The notes beneath the pieces are model-generated. The model ran no database searches. It had not been told where the DNA came from and saw only the letters and a program-made list of their open reading frames with translations. Shown one piece after another: positions 47,001 to 61,400 of a DNA stretch of 64,000 nucleotides; the first letter of the stretch is position 1, and each line of letters begins with the position of its first letter. Position numbers and translations under genes: made by a program. The stretch is taken from positions 53,330-117,329 of the forward strand of contig NW_020312068.1 of NCBI RefSeq assembly GCF_002999335.1, given 5' to 3'. The DNA comes from Cyclospora cayetanensis (taxonomy: Eukaryota > Apicomplexa > Conoidasida > Eucoccidiorida > Eimeriidae).

Positions 47001-50000
47001 GCAGCTGAGATATATCAGCAGCCAGTAAAGCCGACAGTCTTCCAAAGACCTTCTCCTTGTCTAATCAAACGACAGCACAGAGATGCCCACGCTCACGAGC
47101 GTATATCCGGAATTTAGTAGCTAAGATATGAGGCATTGGCTGTAGCAGGAAACAGCCACTTATAATGGAACAATTTGTCACTGCATGAAAAGCAAAACCC
47201 GAATCAAAACTTCTACGACAGCACCCTTTAACTCTCGACGAGAGGCCCATTCAATGAGAAAACAATTCTCCGCACAGTTATTTTCCCTGATGTTTATTCG
47301 TGCTCACCACTCTCGCTCTGGAACTGCAGTTTACTAATGTTCACGAGTTCCTCAAAGATTTGCGGCCGCATTATATTTTCCAACGTCTCGAGAGAAAGCT
47401 CGTTTCCTAGCTCTCTTCTCATAAAAGATCCGATTTTCTCCGCCATATTGAGAAGTATCTTGTCGGCCCATGAAGAGATTAAGACATATCTAGAAAGTAA
47501 AACGTCCTCCAGAAATCCTATTGGCCGTTTCATTGAAGACAGTGCAGGGGTGCTCCCAGAAAGATCGGTGGACTGCTCTCGAAGCTTCTTCCGGTAGCCG
47601 TCCACTGAAGCAGGCAGCCAGGCATCCACTAGTTTATTCCATAGACCGAAGGTGAAATTCTTAGATTCCTTAGGGGAGAAAAGGGAAGGACTAACCTGCG
47701 TCTTGCTCTTTTGAGAATACTTGAAGGCGGTATCGCACTGTAGTGGCGTAATCTTCCCAGATGCTCAAAGCCTTATCTGTAGAGAAAAACTTGTTAGACA
47801 CCCAAACGTGGAATAAATTCTGCCGGCGTGCGAGCTACACATATTTGTAAAGCTTTATCTCCCTCATGCGGTGTCTGTGGAATACAGATTACGAAATCAG
47901 CAGAAAATCAGTAGTATACCTAAAGGTTTTGAAGTGATCAATGACTCAAGCTGGCCTGCAACGCACAGTGAGAGTCCGCCAGCGTATGTGTTTGCCTGTC
48001 TCTCCCACATACTTCAAAAAACGATCGTTTTTCCTACTCACCAAGCATTTACTTTCTGGGAACACCATGGCTCCTTCAATTTCAAAACTCGAGATGAAAT
48101 CAACAATCGCTCCTGCTATGGGTTGCTAGGGTCTGTGTGGAAAGGCATCGTAACATGAAGGCCTCCATTTTCGCAGCGCGGCAAAGGCATGGCAAGAAGC
48201 GATAGTCTCACTTTTTGGAATTATCGTCTCTCCCACATAGTTTAAAAATCGAAGGAGGGTCTTCGCATCCACCGGACGTGTGGTTTCTGGGGACTCAATG
48301 CGAGATAGAGTTGAGGGCTCGACAGCTTCAGAAACGGACGGCAGCTGCAGCGCTTCCCCACCACTGGCGTGGAAAGCATTTATTGCAGCTTGGCCTAGCT
48401 GCCGCAGCCTGTCAATGTTGATTACCTGCACTGAAAAGCACAAATGCGGAGGATGCAGGGCAAGCTACATACACACCTCAGACCATAACTGGACTTGAAA
48501 GAATTCCTCTTGCGCTGTTTAAAACATGCACTTTATTATTCCAGTATATCGGCAACTATTATGCTTTGTGCACATGGCTCTCAGAAAGTCGCTGTGGTGC
48601 ACTTCCTGTAGCTCTCAACTTGTGTGATCCACGGGAAAACGATCAATCGGCCTCGTGCTCGCTTCCCTGTGCCAGTGTACCCCGTTTTGCCTCACGCCAA
48701 AACAGCACAGCTACACAGCAAGCTCCTCTAAGTCTACTAGTGGTTCGTACTCGCTGCACTTAGGTCGGGCCTCTGTCCAAAGCCATATACTTCACTAAAA
48801 AAATTCGTGAGATGCTCTACGTGAATTGTACGCAGACTTCGCCATAGGCTCCTTGCCCTCCACATGGCCTCCAGGGCCGCAATACTGGCTTTGCCCCAAG
48901 CAAATAATAACGCTTTCTCGTTTTCTGCAAGATAGTTTCACAAAGACACATGTATATAAATGAGCATGTCTAACCCCTCACTCCCCCATACAGCTGCATA
49001 CAAACGTATACGTATATGCTTTCGCTTAGGTGCTACAGAAGGGACGTTAGCAACCTGTAGAAACCCTGTCGGGGACTACTACTACTGCTGTGAATACGCA
49101 GGCAGAGCTTCATGCTGTGCCCCCTGCCGCAACTGTGAGTATAGCGATAGAGGGACGACACGATGCTGCTTTTCAGCAACATGGTTTCTTGAAAGGTAGG
49201 AAGCCTAAACGCTACGTGTATCCTACCGATGGGGATGTTGTTACTCATCTTGCTCTTGAACTTGGCCTCCAGTGCAGCCGCAAGTTCCTTAACCTTGTTT
49301 ATTGCCTGATAAAACGCGGCCTTGTTTGCCCTCAAGTCAAACGCTTTCTGCAGTGCTTCCTGATCCTCTTTAAGCAGTTCTTTGTGGCTCTCCAGCAAAG
49401 ATAACACCTTTCCAAAGTGCAACCGACTGACAGTGGAACCCTTTTTGGCTATAAATTCATTCAAAATAAGAACCATGTCAAGATGCAGCTCATTGTGAGG
49501 ATATGCGCTTTCCAGTTGGTCTGAGCAATAACCGAACAAACGCGAAAATAGGTTTACTAACAAAGTAAATCAATCGTTCTGCTACCACCCTCCATGGCAT
49601 CTAGTTTCCCAGCTCAAGAGGAAAAAGCTTAAAAGAAATACTGAATTGCAAGGTGGTAGGCCTCCTAACGAGAAGCCAGGCAATCAGCAACCACTCAAAT
49701 ACTCGCATGACCCTATGCCGCGAAGGCGGAATTGTGAAGGTTATTCGCTAAACCGCATTACAGTTCCCCGCAAAGCCTTACTCGGTGTTACGCCAAGGGT
49801 TTCACGGTAGAGAGGAGCTGCATTCGTAAATACAGACGCATATTGCAGATGTTGGCTGGTAAAGACACTTCAATAGACTTGGATTGGAAGCCACAATGCA
49901 CTCTGGCTGGTCAGTGACAACATGGGCCGAAGACGGCAGAGCCAAGCAGGCATGCCATGACGTTCCAGTAAATTATCGCATGCCATACCCCAAAGAGGCA

Positions 50001-52245
50001 TAAGATCCTCAGTTGTCCATTCGGATATGCCAGTTACAAAGCCTTTAACCTCAAAGTAGACGCCACACGTCCCCATGTACTCGTAGACCTCGGCACTTGA
50101 CGTTTTACGCACGAGTTCGCCCTGCTGGAAGCCTGAGTTTGAACAGCAGCAAAGCGTTTTGCTTATGCCATGTTTGTAATTCCAAGAATGCCATGCAAGT
50201 GAGCTGGTGATATCCTAATAAATGCTAATTGTCTTGCCAGAATGCAGCTACGGTATTGCATTAGTTGCCTCCGGTGTATGCTAACGTATGCATGGACCGT
50301 TGTTCATTCTTCACCTGAAGCTCTGAAGAGTGGCTGCTTTGTCATTACGATATTCTCTGCGTTTTGCTGCCTCAATTTAGACACGCATCCAGTTCTGCTG
50401 ATCGGCGCTAGATGCAGCAGCTCATAGGTAGTGCTGCTTCCGCGGAAGCGTACTGCGTCGCCTACGCGAACTTTCGTATCTGAGCCCATGTTCATAGGGA
50501 AGCACATATATCCTACCAAAATCATGTCATGCGGCTGAGATAGCTCAAGCCCCCATTTGTATTAAAAATACGTTCATTAAGTGCCTTTTGCTTCAAATAG
50601 CATTCAGTTCTGTAATGAACATTAATTCGTGGAGCCAGGAGACGTGTAAAGTGCATGTCATCTAGTATATTCTTGGTGAAGCTCTTGTGTCCCATTGAAG
50701 CGAACGGGTAACTAGGGGTAGGAAGGCGGTGAAAGGTTGCTTACAGGGGAATAGTTGGTCGGTGGTTGCCATTGGGGGCGCGTTTACCGCGCTAGGTAAT
50801 TGTGATTGCACGTATTTCACTCCGGATTCTCTTTTTTCTAGAACCACCAGATTATCACCTCGCCACGCTCTATCTCCGTTTTGCACAACCCCGTCTGCGC
50901 AGGGAAGATGCACATACAGCTCTTTGCTATTTTGGTTCCGACCACAACGTAGAGGCTACGGTGTTCCAATTTGGATCGCGGAGTGGGTTTTCTAACAAGG
51001 AATCGGCTAGGGATTGTAGGGATCGTGGCACATTCAGTAGATGCTTACTGTGTGATACCACCTTCACAATTTCCTTTAGGAAGAAAGCTGTTTGGTCTTG
51101 GCATTCCACTTGGGTACGTGTATGACGAAGTGCATCTTCAATTGCCTGTCTCACGCGATCTTCCAACTGGTCATCTTCAGGGACCTCGGAAGGGCCCGTC
51201 TGCGCGTTGCCAGAGTCAATATCATGGTGAATTTTACTCCACACATCTCGTAGAACCGCTACACTCCGATATGACCCTTTGCTGCATCCTGTAGAAGCCG
51301 ACTCACGCAAGTGGTAAGACCAGGAAGCCTGTCTCGATAGAATAGAGCACGTTTATTGAGTACACGACGTCTGTAACCAGTTGAATGTGCATCTAAAAAG
51401 AACGAGGTCAACAGACGAAAAGAGACATCCCTTAAATATACCTGCTCGTTCCTCAAACCTTGCGCTTTTTCCTGAAATAAAATCTCGTAGTAAAAGTCCT
51501 TGAGCATCTTTGTTGATGGAAACAAGCACCCTCATTGATTGTCCGAGCCCTCCCTTTACGTCTGCAGTGAAGTGCTTAATAAAGCTGTTTGCATTCGACA
51601 TGTCGCCAAATAAAGCATCTCCGCTCATCGTCACCAGAGTTGAATGCGCAGTCGGTCCACGTTGAATGCGCAGAAAACCCACAGGAACTGCATACAAAAT
51701 AAAACAGGCGCAGAACTGATGGAAGCACAATAGAAGAATGCTAGGAGTGAAGCACTACGTAGCTGTAGGTATCAGTAGCAGGAGCATCAAAAGCAGCAGC
51801 AGCAGCAAGAAAGAGGTCGGCGGCCTTGTTTCTGAATTGTGCTTACAGGCCTCGGCATCCACACCCTCAACAGGAGGTGGGAGGAAGCTGCTAACTTCGG
51901 CAAAGTTCGGATCTCGCATTAAACCTTCTATAGCCTGGAAATGAGAGAATACAAAAAACTATATGGTCACTGTCCATTTTATAGGCGAACCAGTGGCAGC
52001 ACAAGAATCGACGACAGGCAAAACGTACCAACCGCAAAGCCTATGGCCTCCCGTACCTCGGAAACCGTTTTTTGTCCATTCTTCAGTCCAAGCTTGTCGA
52101 TCCCCCACCTTAGTTGCTTCAGTACGTCGCAATGCTCATCTGAAGGCTCCGTTGAATCCCCATCATACGTCACTGTTTGGCGCTGGAGGAACGCAAGAAC
52201 TGGCCAAGTTGATTCCTTCATCGCACACGGGATAGAAAGTGGACA
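44071..52245 (-). CDS. large multi-membrane protein, 3' half of locus (or separate gene)
   Basis: About 20 in-phase exons lead to a stop at 44073-44071. They include 52245-52033, 51934-51847, 51687-51442, 50512-50315, 50132-49902, 49520-49227, 48425-48237, 47776-47721, 47668-47308, 46114-45813, and others near 51.3, 47.0, 46.7, 46.3, 45.6, 45.1, 44.9 and 44.8 kb. Most of it is helical and charged. Hydrophobic stretches occur near 46.0-45.9 kb (AKCLAAVGTASFFLVEKL, then INIPLIFWTPIRQG) and near 45.1-44.9 kb (YVYLLLVELI; SLVLAAGGIVLFFILDFV). The C-terminus reads DGELEDAMREMFF...WRTM. The joint near 51.32 kb needs a frame change that no good splice pair explains. No signal peptide or strong start was found near 52.2 kb, so this half probably continues the upstream exons through a GTACTC donor at about 52.5 kb. 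No family was recognised. Size, secretion and membrane segments would suit a rhoptry neck protein, as inference only. Confidence 0.62.
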
Positions 52246-52489
52246 CTGGATGGAAGACAGTGCCAGAGGAACGGGTGGGGGCATCAAACAAACGGAGCAG
52301 CCGGAGAAGAAGAAAGCCAGTCAAGTGAATAGTAAAAAAGGAAAAGGGGTGCCCTAGGAAGTCCAGCGCGGTAGTGCGCAAGGGCAGCTGTGCGCAGAGC
52401 CATAGGATGGGAAAGGCATTGTGGAAAGAAGAGAACAAAGCAGAAAAACCAAAAATGTGAAGCTTAGCTTCTAAGAAGCTTGAGTGCTT

Positions 52490-55400
52490 TCAGAGTACTT
52501 TGAAGACTGATTCCGTCGCCGCTTCACTGTGTATAAATTGTATCATGGATCGGGCAAAGTCTTCTCCCCGGGCGGCTACTTGAAGCAAAAAGAGGCCCGT
52601 AAACAATAGCACCGTTTGCTTGTACCGGCGAGTGGCTCGTTCCTCTATGCTACTGTACTCCGCATCTGATGCATAATTACAAAAACGAAATCCTATTAAC
52701 TAAATAAGACAGATAAAAACACACTGGCGGCAGTGGTTATGGAAGGCCACCCTATATCTTTCCCAAACCGTATATAGGTGTGCAGCAAGATGTATGGGAA
52801 GCCTAGGTTGATACCACAAGATATGCACAGAAAAGAGACTTGCCATCGTATCCAAACGGGAAAAAGCCTTGAATTAATGGAACATATCGACCGTAGACAT
52901 CTTCTCTTGCATGTCTGGTTGGGCGGGGAGCCCTAAAGGGGCATTGCTGCTGCATTCTAATGTCAAGCATCTCTTCTCTTTGCCTGTGTCGAAATGTGCC
53001 CTGCCAAACTTCAAAAGGCCTAAATAGAGAAGCATATAAATCCGAGATTTCTTTATCCATGGCTTCGATATCAGCGGCCTGGTGGCGAAATGCATTTTCA
53101 TTAGTGGAGATGAAAGGAGGGGATAGGCGAGAGGCCAGCGTCGAAGAAAAGCGACGGCGGATGTGCTGAATGACATCATCTACCTGAAGCAGAACGATGG
53201 ATATAATCTAGTGGGTGATGAATCATGAACAGTAACATCTAGCTGGATGTTCAGAAGGCAAAGGCCACTTTCTGCATCTGCCACGAGGAATGGTATATTC
53301 ATTCGCGTCAATGCTTGTGGAGGGTTCTTAGTTTCTATAGAAATGGCAGCGCGTTGGGCCTTCATGCCTAGATCCCAAATTGTGGGCGCATATACCATAG
53401 GCACGGCGCAGTACGCAAGGATCCAACCAGATGAAACGCCTGGCCTGTTCAAATAGGGTACCTTCACTTTCAAGAGCCCAAAATCCTTTAATTGCTCTTC
53501 CCCGTATATTCAAACTTACCTGCACATGTACGGCGTCAACCTGAGACTTGAGATACAGGAAGTAGTTGTTCTGAGAGTCATGACTTTCGCACTCTTCGGT
53601 CGTAGTTAGCTTTCTTACGTGCCGCAAGAGGTCGGCTGCATTAAGCAGATCACTGTGGCAAGGGCGAGGGAGTTCACGGCCATCGAGGAAGCTGAGGACC
53701 TTTCTTGTGTTCATCATACGCTGCTTAGCTACAGCCAATGCCCTTCTTCTCATTAAAAGAGTAATATCGCTCATTATTGTGGCCAGGATCACAAAAGCAG
53801 AAACACTTGAACAAGGAACAACTCCGTCAGCTTCTTCGGGGAGCCGTAGACGCGAAAACAATCGCCCAAAACTCTGTTGCATCGAACAAACGCGCCGAAT
53901 CCAATACTGTGTCAATCCGGTATTTTCGTATGCCTCTATCAAAAAGTATTCCTCACGCTTTGCAGTCATTCGTTGAGCTTTCTTTCCTGAGAACAAGATT
54001 ACCGCGCCCCTCAGCTCCCTTGCTTTAAGCCACCAAGAGGCACAAGATATATCGCGTCCACAGTTCCTCTTCCTAAAGTGCTGCCGCAGAGCAAACAGAG
54101 CAGATTCTTCTCTTTCTCGCCGAAGCAAGTATGCCGCCGATGACATGCGAGACACCATTCTAGCGGTTTGCTTCATGAAAAATCTCTCCGTTGGTGACAA
54201 TGAAGATACTAAAGAAACCTTCGGAACGCCCTGTACATGAATGAGACATGCAACAAAAGCAATCTGAATGGGTCATAATAGGATTGCCTTTTGCTACGCA
54301 GTGCTGAAGGGAAGAGGGATGAAGTTTGGGACAAGGCAAATGTACCGGAAAGAAGCTGCTGAATCCCTTTGCGGGCACAGTACAGCGGTTTGGAACAGCT
54401 TTGCCTTTATCGCTACTTTTTAAAAACCCAACGATCCTAGAAATCAAGCTGGGTTCATCTGGCGCGAGAAAGTCTCGATTCAACGATAGCGCGGCTTCGT
54501 CTTCCAGATCCCAGCAGGACTTCTCCAACTCATCTGCAGTCCTCTGGATCCAGAAAGCATCTTCTCTTGATCTAACGTACTGCCGATTTGATACAATGCT
54601 CAAGTATTCCGAGTGCAAACCATTCAGAAAGAGCCAAAGCCAGGTACCCGCCCACTCATACATCAATTCGTCTGAAACGAAAGCCAAAAGATCAGCGAGC
54701 AAACAAAATCAAAGGTGTAGCCGTAGCTGGCGGAACACTGCAAATAAAGTGCACACTTGTCATTGGGTGCACGCGGAATTGAATTGGAATGAAGATGCAC
54801 CTGGGATGGCGTAGTGCACCTTGATGGGTAGATCTCGGTCATCTCTAACGACGCAGGAGAGGCCCGAATAACAGTCCTGCATAATGGTTTGTTCTATCTC
54901 CATTTCAACAACGTAATTGGCTTTCGCATCCATAAGACTATTGTATGCTGCTTTAGGATCCGAAAGAGAATACAAACCGCCTTGCAGTCTAGTGCTGTGG
55001 TGAGAGAAATGGCCAACACATATCGGAGTCGTTTCCGTGGATCTGAGCTTGAACTGATACCCATTTCTGTCTCGAATTGTGCAAACACCTGAGGGTCCAT
55101 TTGCCTCCGTCAGGGAAAAACGACGGCGCTGAACATATTCGTGAGAAACCTGGTCTCCGTCCTCAAAACCTACAGCATACATAAATACTACCATACACTG
55201 CAATTCTTACGCCCAGAGCCATAAGAGACTACGATACCGAAACACATCGTATGATATTTGAAACGAATTCATGGGGTGCTCGTAGCTGGTACCGACGTAT
55301 TTTGTGCTTGCAACGCTTAGACATCCTCTCGGACTTTGAGGTAATCACCAGCTTACTTCGTACAGTGTGTAGGATGCCGTCAGTAGTTACTTGAATGCCG

Positions 55401-58400
55401 TTTGCATCTTCGAGAAGAAAAGTACACCTATCAATTCGCTCCACCAGTTTATAGACGCCGCTATGGGTTGAATCGTCCTCTCTCTTTATACGTATGAGGT
55501 GGCCCTTCGGGAGGCCTGCATGAGGCAGCCACGCACCCGACACACCTCCAAATGCACCTTCTCACTTTGTGCCAAAACCACATCCACCTGAAAGCCCTAA
55601 ATCTCGAACTCCATGTGCGTAGGAACCAATTCCACAGAGCTCACGCACTTATAATAAGGAGGAAACGTTTTGCTTCTTCTAAGTCGGGTACAACGGCAGT
55701 TGGGTCTTTTCTGTCATAATAGGCAACCAAATCGGAGTACTGAGCGAAAGCTTTCCCATAAAAAGATTCCGCTCGACAGGTCTTGCCTCGAAAATTGCCC
55801 TGAAGTCGGCGCAACAGCCACTGCTCAAAGGCGGCAACATCCTGCTCGTCGCCCTTCATGAGAAATTGTTGCAAGAAAGCACCTGGGCTTTCAAGATACA
55901 GCGTTTGCTTATCTGAACAAACAAAAAGCCACAGCCACATCGAATTATTTAATCGTGTATGTCCTTGCCACGGTTTTACATGCGAACATGAATCCGATCC
56001 TCAGCATGCAAGGACGCGGCTAGTCCTTGGAGTTTATCTTCACAAGACCTATACTGTTGCAGCAGTTGAAAAGCGTAAATCTCTGTGCCTTCAGACAGTG
56101 TCTAGACCTTAGACCTAGCCCACGCAGCCCCCCTTTCGGTTTTATGTAATTAATTGGCAAAGCCACGATTAGTTGGTGGCCAGCCTAAGAAAAATTCGCG
56201 TATCTGAAAATTTAGACGGACATGAGTAGTCAAATAACCTATTTTTCATCCTCCTCAATACATGATCCAATTCAACAGACGCTTTCAATTCTTCGTCAGC
56301 TGCGACAGCCAGCGCCGCCATATTCCCAAACTCCTGTCCATAAGCCTTCACGATCATCTCTTGATCACTTGAGGCATCTAGATCTAGTACTTCCCACCGG
56401 ATGTTCATCATGCCATCGGTGCTGTTTAAAATGAGCGCCCACGATTCTTCTTAAAACGTAAAACATGCACAAAGAGACGAAACCAGGAAATAATGAAATG
56501 CAGCAAACAAGGGCAGATGCTACACAACCACTACAGATGGCTCAATGGGAGGCTACTCGAACCCCTAGGAGGAGGCTTCTTAGGCAAGACAACAGGATGC
56601 CCTGGGGAGCCAATGGACGTACTGAATGGCATTCCGTTGACACCATCTGCAAACAGACAGAGCACCCTTAGCAAGAACTCAGGCAAAGGGGGCTTGGCTC
56701 GCTGCGTGAAGTGGTCTAGTAAGAGAGCTTGCAGCGTATGTGATCGCACACATGCACCATATATGTAACGACCTCTGCCGCATATGCTAGCCAAATGACC
56801 ATCTTTCATCGTTTACAATTAGATCGGTATAACGTTAATGAAGCACCATGGTCTACTCTGGACTATTGCATTGCGTTCACTGCTTACTCCGTTTCAACAT
56901 TATTTCAAGGTCCCTGCGGTCTTCGCTGTGAGAAGGTGAAAGGTCTTGCTGTATTTCCAAGTCGTTTGCTTCCTGGTAAGCAGCCTTGAGAAGCTTTTTA
57001 GCTCTGTGCCATTCTTTAATGTAATTGATGGTATCCTTTATTCCTCTTGCACCGGCCAACTGAAAGGGCATCCCTCGACGCAAGTGTTCGTGGATGGCAC
57101 CAACAACCTTTAAAGGAAAGAGTAGCTTCAGGATGGGAGAAAGTCTTTCGCTAGTGAAATTGTCGAGCTTGGCTTTGGGGTAGGACACTTGTACACCGAG
57201 TCCAGGAACGTTTGACGATGGTGGTGCTCTCCATCCATGGGCTAGTTTGTTTCTGATACCATCCATGGTAGGAAATGGTCCTCTCCTAGCCGCACAATTC
57301 ATAGGATCTATCCCCTGTAATAGGTGCAGTGGCCGGACTCTCAGCTCAACAACTTTTCTCTTTGAACGTAAAACTACAGCCACACAGCCCGGAAGTCCTG
57401 GAGTTTGCTTCACGGATAACACAATCTTGGGGCCGTGTGATTTCTGCAAACAGCAGCAACGCTTCGAAGCAGCATGAAATACATATAATGTGGTGCGACG
57501 CTTCAACTTGCAAAAAATTGCCTAGTTAAAACCCAGGGTTAGCGCACGTCGAGGAGATTTGCCCAATTGAACAGTGTATGTGTGCGGGAGATGAACATTG
57601 TTCGCAAAACCAGAGAAACAGGAATTAGCAGGCAGATCTAAACGATTAAATCAGTACATCCGCATTTCGCCAAGGGGCCAAGCCATTGTTGGAACGCGTA
57701 GTATTCTTATTTTAGGCTTCAAAGTAGGCGTTCTAATTCGTAGTACCTTAAGGCGCTGGAGCAAAAGCCTCCATGCCTGTCCAGCGAGACTGGAGAGGGT
57801 GAGGAAGGGTGACAAAAGTTGCTGAGCGGACCAGTACGGAAGAACAAAAACAACAGCAGATGCACAGGACAGTTCAAGGAACCGGCATACTCGAGCTAGA
57901 GCTACAATCTGACTATGTCTACATGAATTCAAATGTGTGCTCATTGATTCATGAGCAAACATAGATTCCGAGTTCCGCTTACCTGAGTTCTAGTGATCAC
58001 ACTATTGCGAATGCGCGTAAATAGCCCTCCCCTAGGGTAAACGGCAAGCCGCATTTTTCCCGCATAGCCAAAAGCTGATCGCTCGGGCCGGACTGTTTTC
58101 GGAAACGACTTCAGTGCGTTTACAATACGCATACTTGGAGGCTCCAGCAGCTCGAATTCCAGCGGCACCGCCTCGTCTGAAATGGACAACGTAAGCCTGG
58201 TATCTGTGCCCACACAACAGAACAAAGTAGTCTTCCGTGTCTGCCATTCGTCCCATATTTCACTCACTCAGCTGTGTAGCGACAGGCAACCTCTTAAAAC
58301 AACCGTTTCTGGGTCCCCTCTTGTCGTCTTTTTTGCATACCGGATAAAGAGGTGAAGTACACAGGGAGTCTCGAGCAGGCCTGGTCATCAATGTCTAACA

Positions 58401-61400
58401 AGCACTTATGGACTAACTCCCAAGTAAGAAAAAACTGTGGCAGGTTGACCCGGTCCAAAATAGCCTTCAGCATCGGACTGCCTGATTTCTACTCCACCCA
58501 GCGACGCATCACACACTCATTTATCAGCACGTCAGTCTTCACGCGAAGCATCAAAATACCGATGTGAGTACACTGCTAGAATTGCAAGTTTCCTTAATTT
58601 GTTCGCATTTCCTCTACCTAAAAAAGCTCACTAAGGAATTCCAGCTGCAGCTTTCTACTTCAACGCAAAACCAGTTTATTTTACGATGTACGAAGAAGAC
58701 CACTCGGAAGGCGTAACCCTCACCTGGAGGCGCGCCACGAACTGACTCATACAGCTCCCATGCCCCGATCTGAGTGTAGGAAACTGTGCCTCTCTTTGCA
58801 GAAAGGATATCGTCCCCACTTGCTGCAAAAACAATAGATACATTTGTTTTATTCTACACGCGCTTCGCCAGTGAAGGCCATGGCTTGAATACAATTCATC
58901 TGAATGCAAACACAATTCACAATTTCACTGTATATTATTATGGCGGGTACTTTCGCTACCTTTTCGATACTAGTAGTTTCCTCACAAACAGAGCTGAAAT
59001 TTGTCTGGGCTCCATTGTTGCTATTCCAGATAACATTTCGAAGATTCCTCTGACAGTCAATTACTCTACATGGGGGCGACCCAGATACTCGTTCACTAAT
59101 TATTGTCCAAATCAATGTGGCTGAAATCCGAAGTCGTTTTAAATGTACCCTTAGCTTCCCAGTTGCTTAGAGCTCCCACCATGGGTCCCCAGTTAGTTGC
59201 AATGAATGCCCTGTAGTCGACATCTCTGTTCGACATTTCGAGCAGACTTGGCAACTTGAGCGCATAGTGCTTCATCAGAGAAATACTGAGTTCCTGTGTC
59301 ATATCCACATAGTCAGTCACCTTCACGGTCTTGTTTACAGGACACAACGTATTCACATGAACACAATCATCTGTGCGATAGCACCAGTTTAAAGCAGATA
59401 TTTCTGCTGCTCAACAACCTTACAAACGCATGAACGCTAGTACCAACTTGTTGGAAGAAAAGGTAAAATGTATATAGGTGGGAGGTAGAAGCTTCTGCAA
59501 GGCCAAACAGCTATGGAATACCTGGGCCTTGACGCTGATGCCCTGCATCAGTGGATACACCTGAGAGTTCACAATTGTATCCCAGTGGTTTGCACAATGA
59601 CCGGCCAAAATGGGAAGTGCAATAGACTGCAGGGAATGTAGTGCTTTATAATAAGGCGTCCCGGGCTTCCGCATCTCTGCAGTGTATGCCGACAAAAACA
59701 CTTAAGCGCAGTCATAAGAAACAAGATTTTTTGTTGAGCAAAAAAAGACAGAAAAGACAAAGGCTTGCGTGCATGAAACCGCAAGTGCCTAGCTGGTGGG
59801 GGAGCAAGTTGATATTCGATTATCCGCATTAAAAATCAGCAACACCAGTGATAAATAATTTAATAAAAAATTTTCAAAGCTTTACACCTCTAAACGCTGA
59901 ATTTAGCGAGGTAGAAAGTACTAACCTTCCGTAAAGGCGTGTGCAATAGTTTCCGTGTGTTTCTGACCGAAGGCGAACGGAAACTTTTTCTTGAACTTGG
60001 CTACATCAATTTTGTCAGTGGAAAAACGGATTAGCTGCACAGCTGAAGGCGCCGCAGGCATGAGGGCCATATCTATTAGATCCGCTATACTCCGCGGATC
60101 CAGTACATCCCGCGTTAACGTTATCATCTGCAAGCAACACAAGCAGCACTCAGGTAGTCCAAGGACTGGCGTTGGAATATGCACAGCAGAGGCAACAGGG
60201 ATAACTTAATAGGTAGAGCTTGTTGATTCAACATTTAGGACTTCAAGTGTGGAATACCGCGTTTTTGAGTGACGCCATGACAGAGGAGTTGGTATAGCTG
60301 TCAGTGCGACTCATGTCTTGTTGAATAAATCCACCCAAGCTCCCTGCCACTGTCTCAGGGAGTCCGAGAGTGGAAATAAGGCTGGCATACAAGTTGTGCT
60401 TCTGGTGGTTCAAAAAAAGACTAGTTAGCGTCGTAACTAGAAGATTCGGCAGGCCTAATGCATCCAACAGAACCATAAGATGGGCGCGTACATCGTTCAG
60501 TGCGCCGTAGGTTGGGAAACTTTATGGATTGACCGCAGCAATACAATGCCAAAAATAGCGTGACCACGGGATCAATGTGCACGCACCAGCGACTTGGTCG
60601 ACTTTGCTGAACAGATATCCGAGTCCATAGGCAACAGCACAAGCTCTGAAGAGCGAGTATATCTTGTAGTAAGAAGACAGCACCAAAAACAGGTTCCTTT
60701 GTGTCGTTTTGCTAAAGAAAGTTCCAGATGTTGTCAATAGAAGACCCAAGGCCTTAATGTCATCGCTCCTGAAAGCAGTCTTTCGGACTTCTAGAGGAAC
60801 TTCAGCTGAGCATGAACGAAAAAATATCGCCAAACCATATAATGCCTAATAAGCATCGCGGCCTGTTAGGCATACATGAGAGGGACATTGCCGGTACAAG
60901 TGGTATCAGTTGCACGATAACACGTCCGTCTGCGTAAACCAGCATGTGCACTACAGAGTGCTTAAAGGAGATTCGCCGCCTTCGAAAATACACTGGAGAG
61001 GTGTAGAGCTGGCCGCTGCCAAAAATGGTTCACGAAGGAAGCACTTTTTAAAGGCTCCTCCTATTGATCGTGCATAACGTGAAGAGCAACTATCCACTTG
61101 AGTTTTAGGAGATCCACCCATCCAATCGGTGAACCTGGAGCCTACCATTTTGCAAGACCGCATCCATGTACTCTTGTGAAGTGCTGAGGGCTGAGTGCAA
61201 CCAAACCCCACAATTTTACACACCCCGTTAGGGTGAACTTGAGTTCTAGAGCTGCCACTTGCTACTCGAAAGGACACACTTCAGCAATTAGAGTTATGTA
61301 GAAAATCTTGACCTGGCAAAGCTCACTGGGTGATAGTTGAAGCGCTGCAAGAGGTGCCAGACCAGCTTCTGATTTTTCATCCATCATACCTGAAGTTTTG

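Noticed and set aside
52350..52438. Possible signal peptide start (MFSSFHNAFPILWLCAQL) for a separate downstream gene
   Set aside because: No donor in a suitable phase links it to the exon at 52245, and it starts only about 50 bases after the stop of the upstream model. It stays as the main alternative to the single-gene reading.
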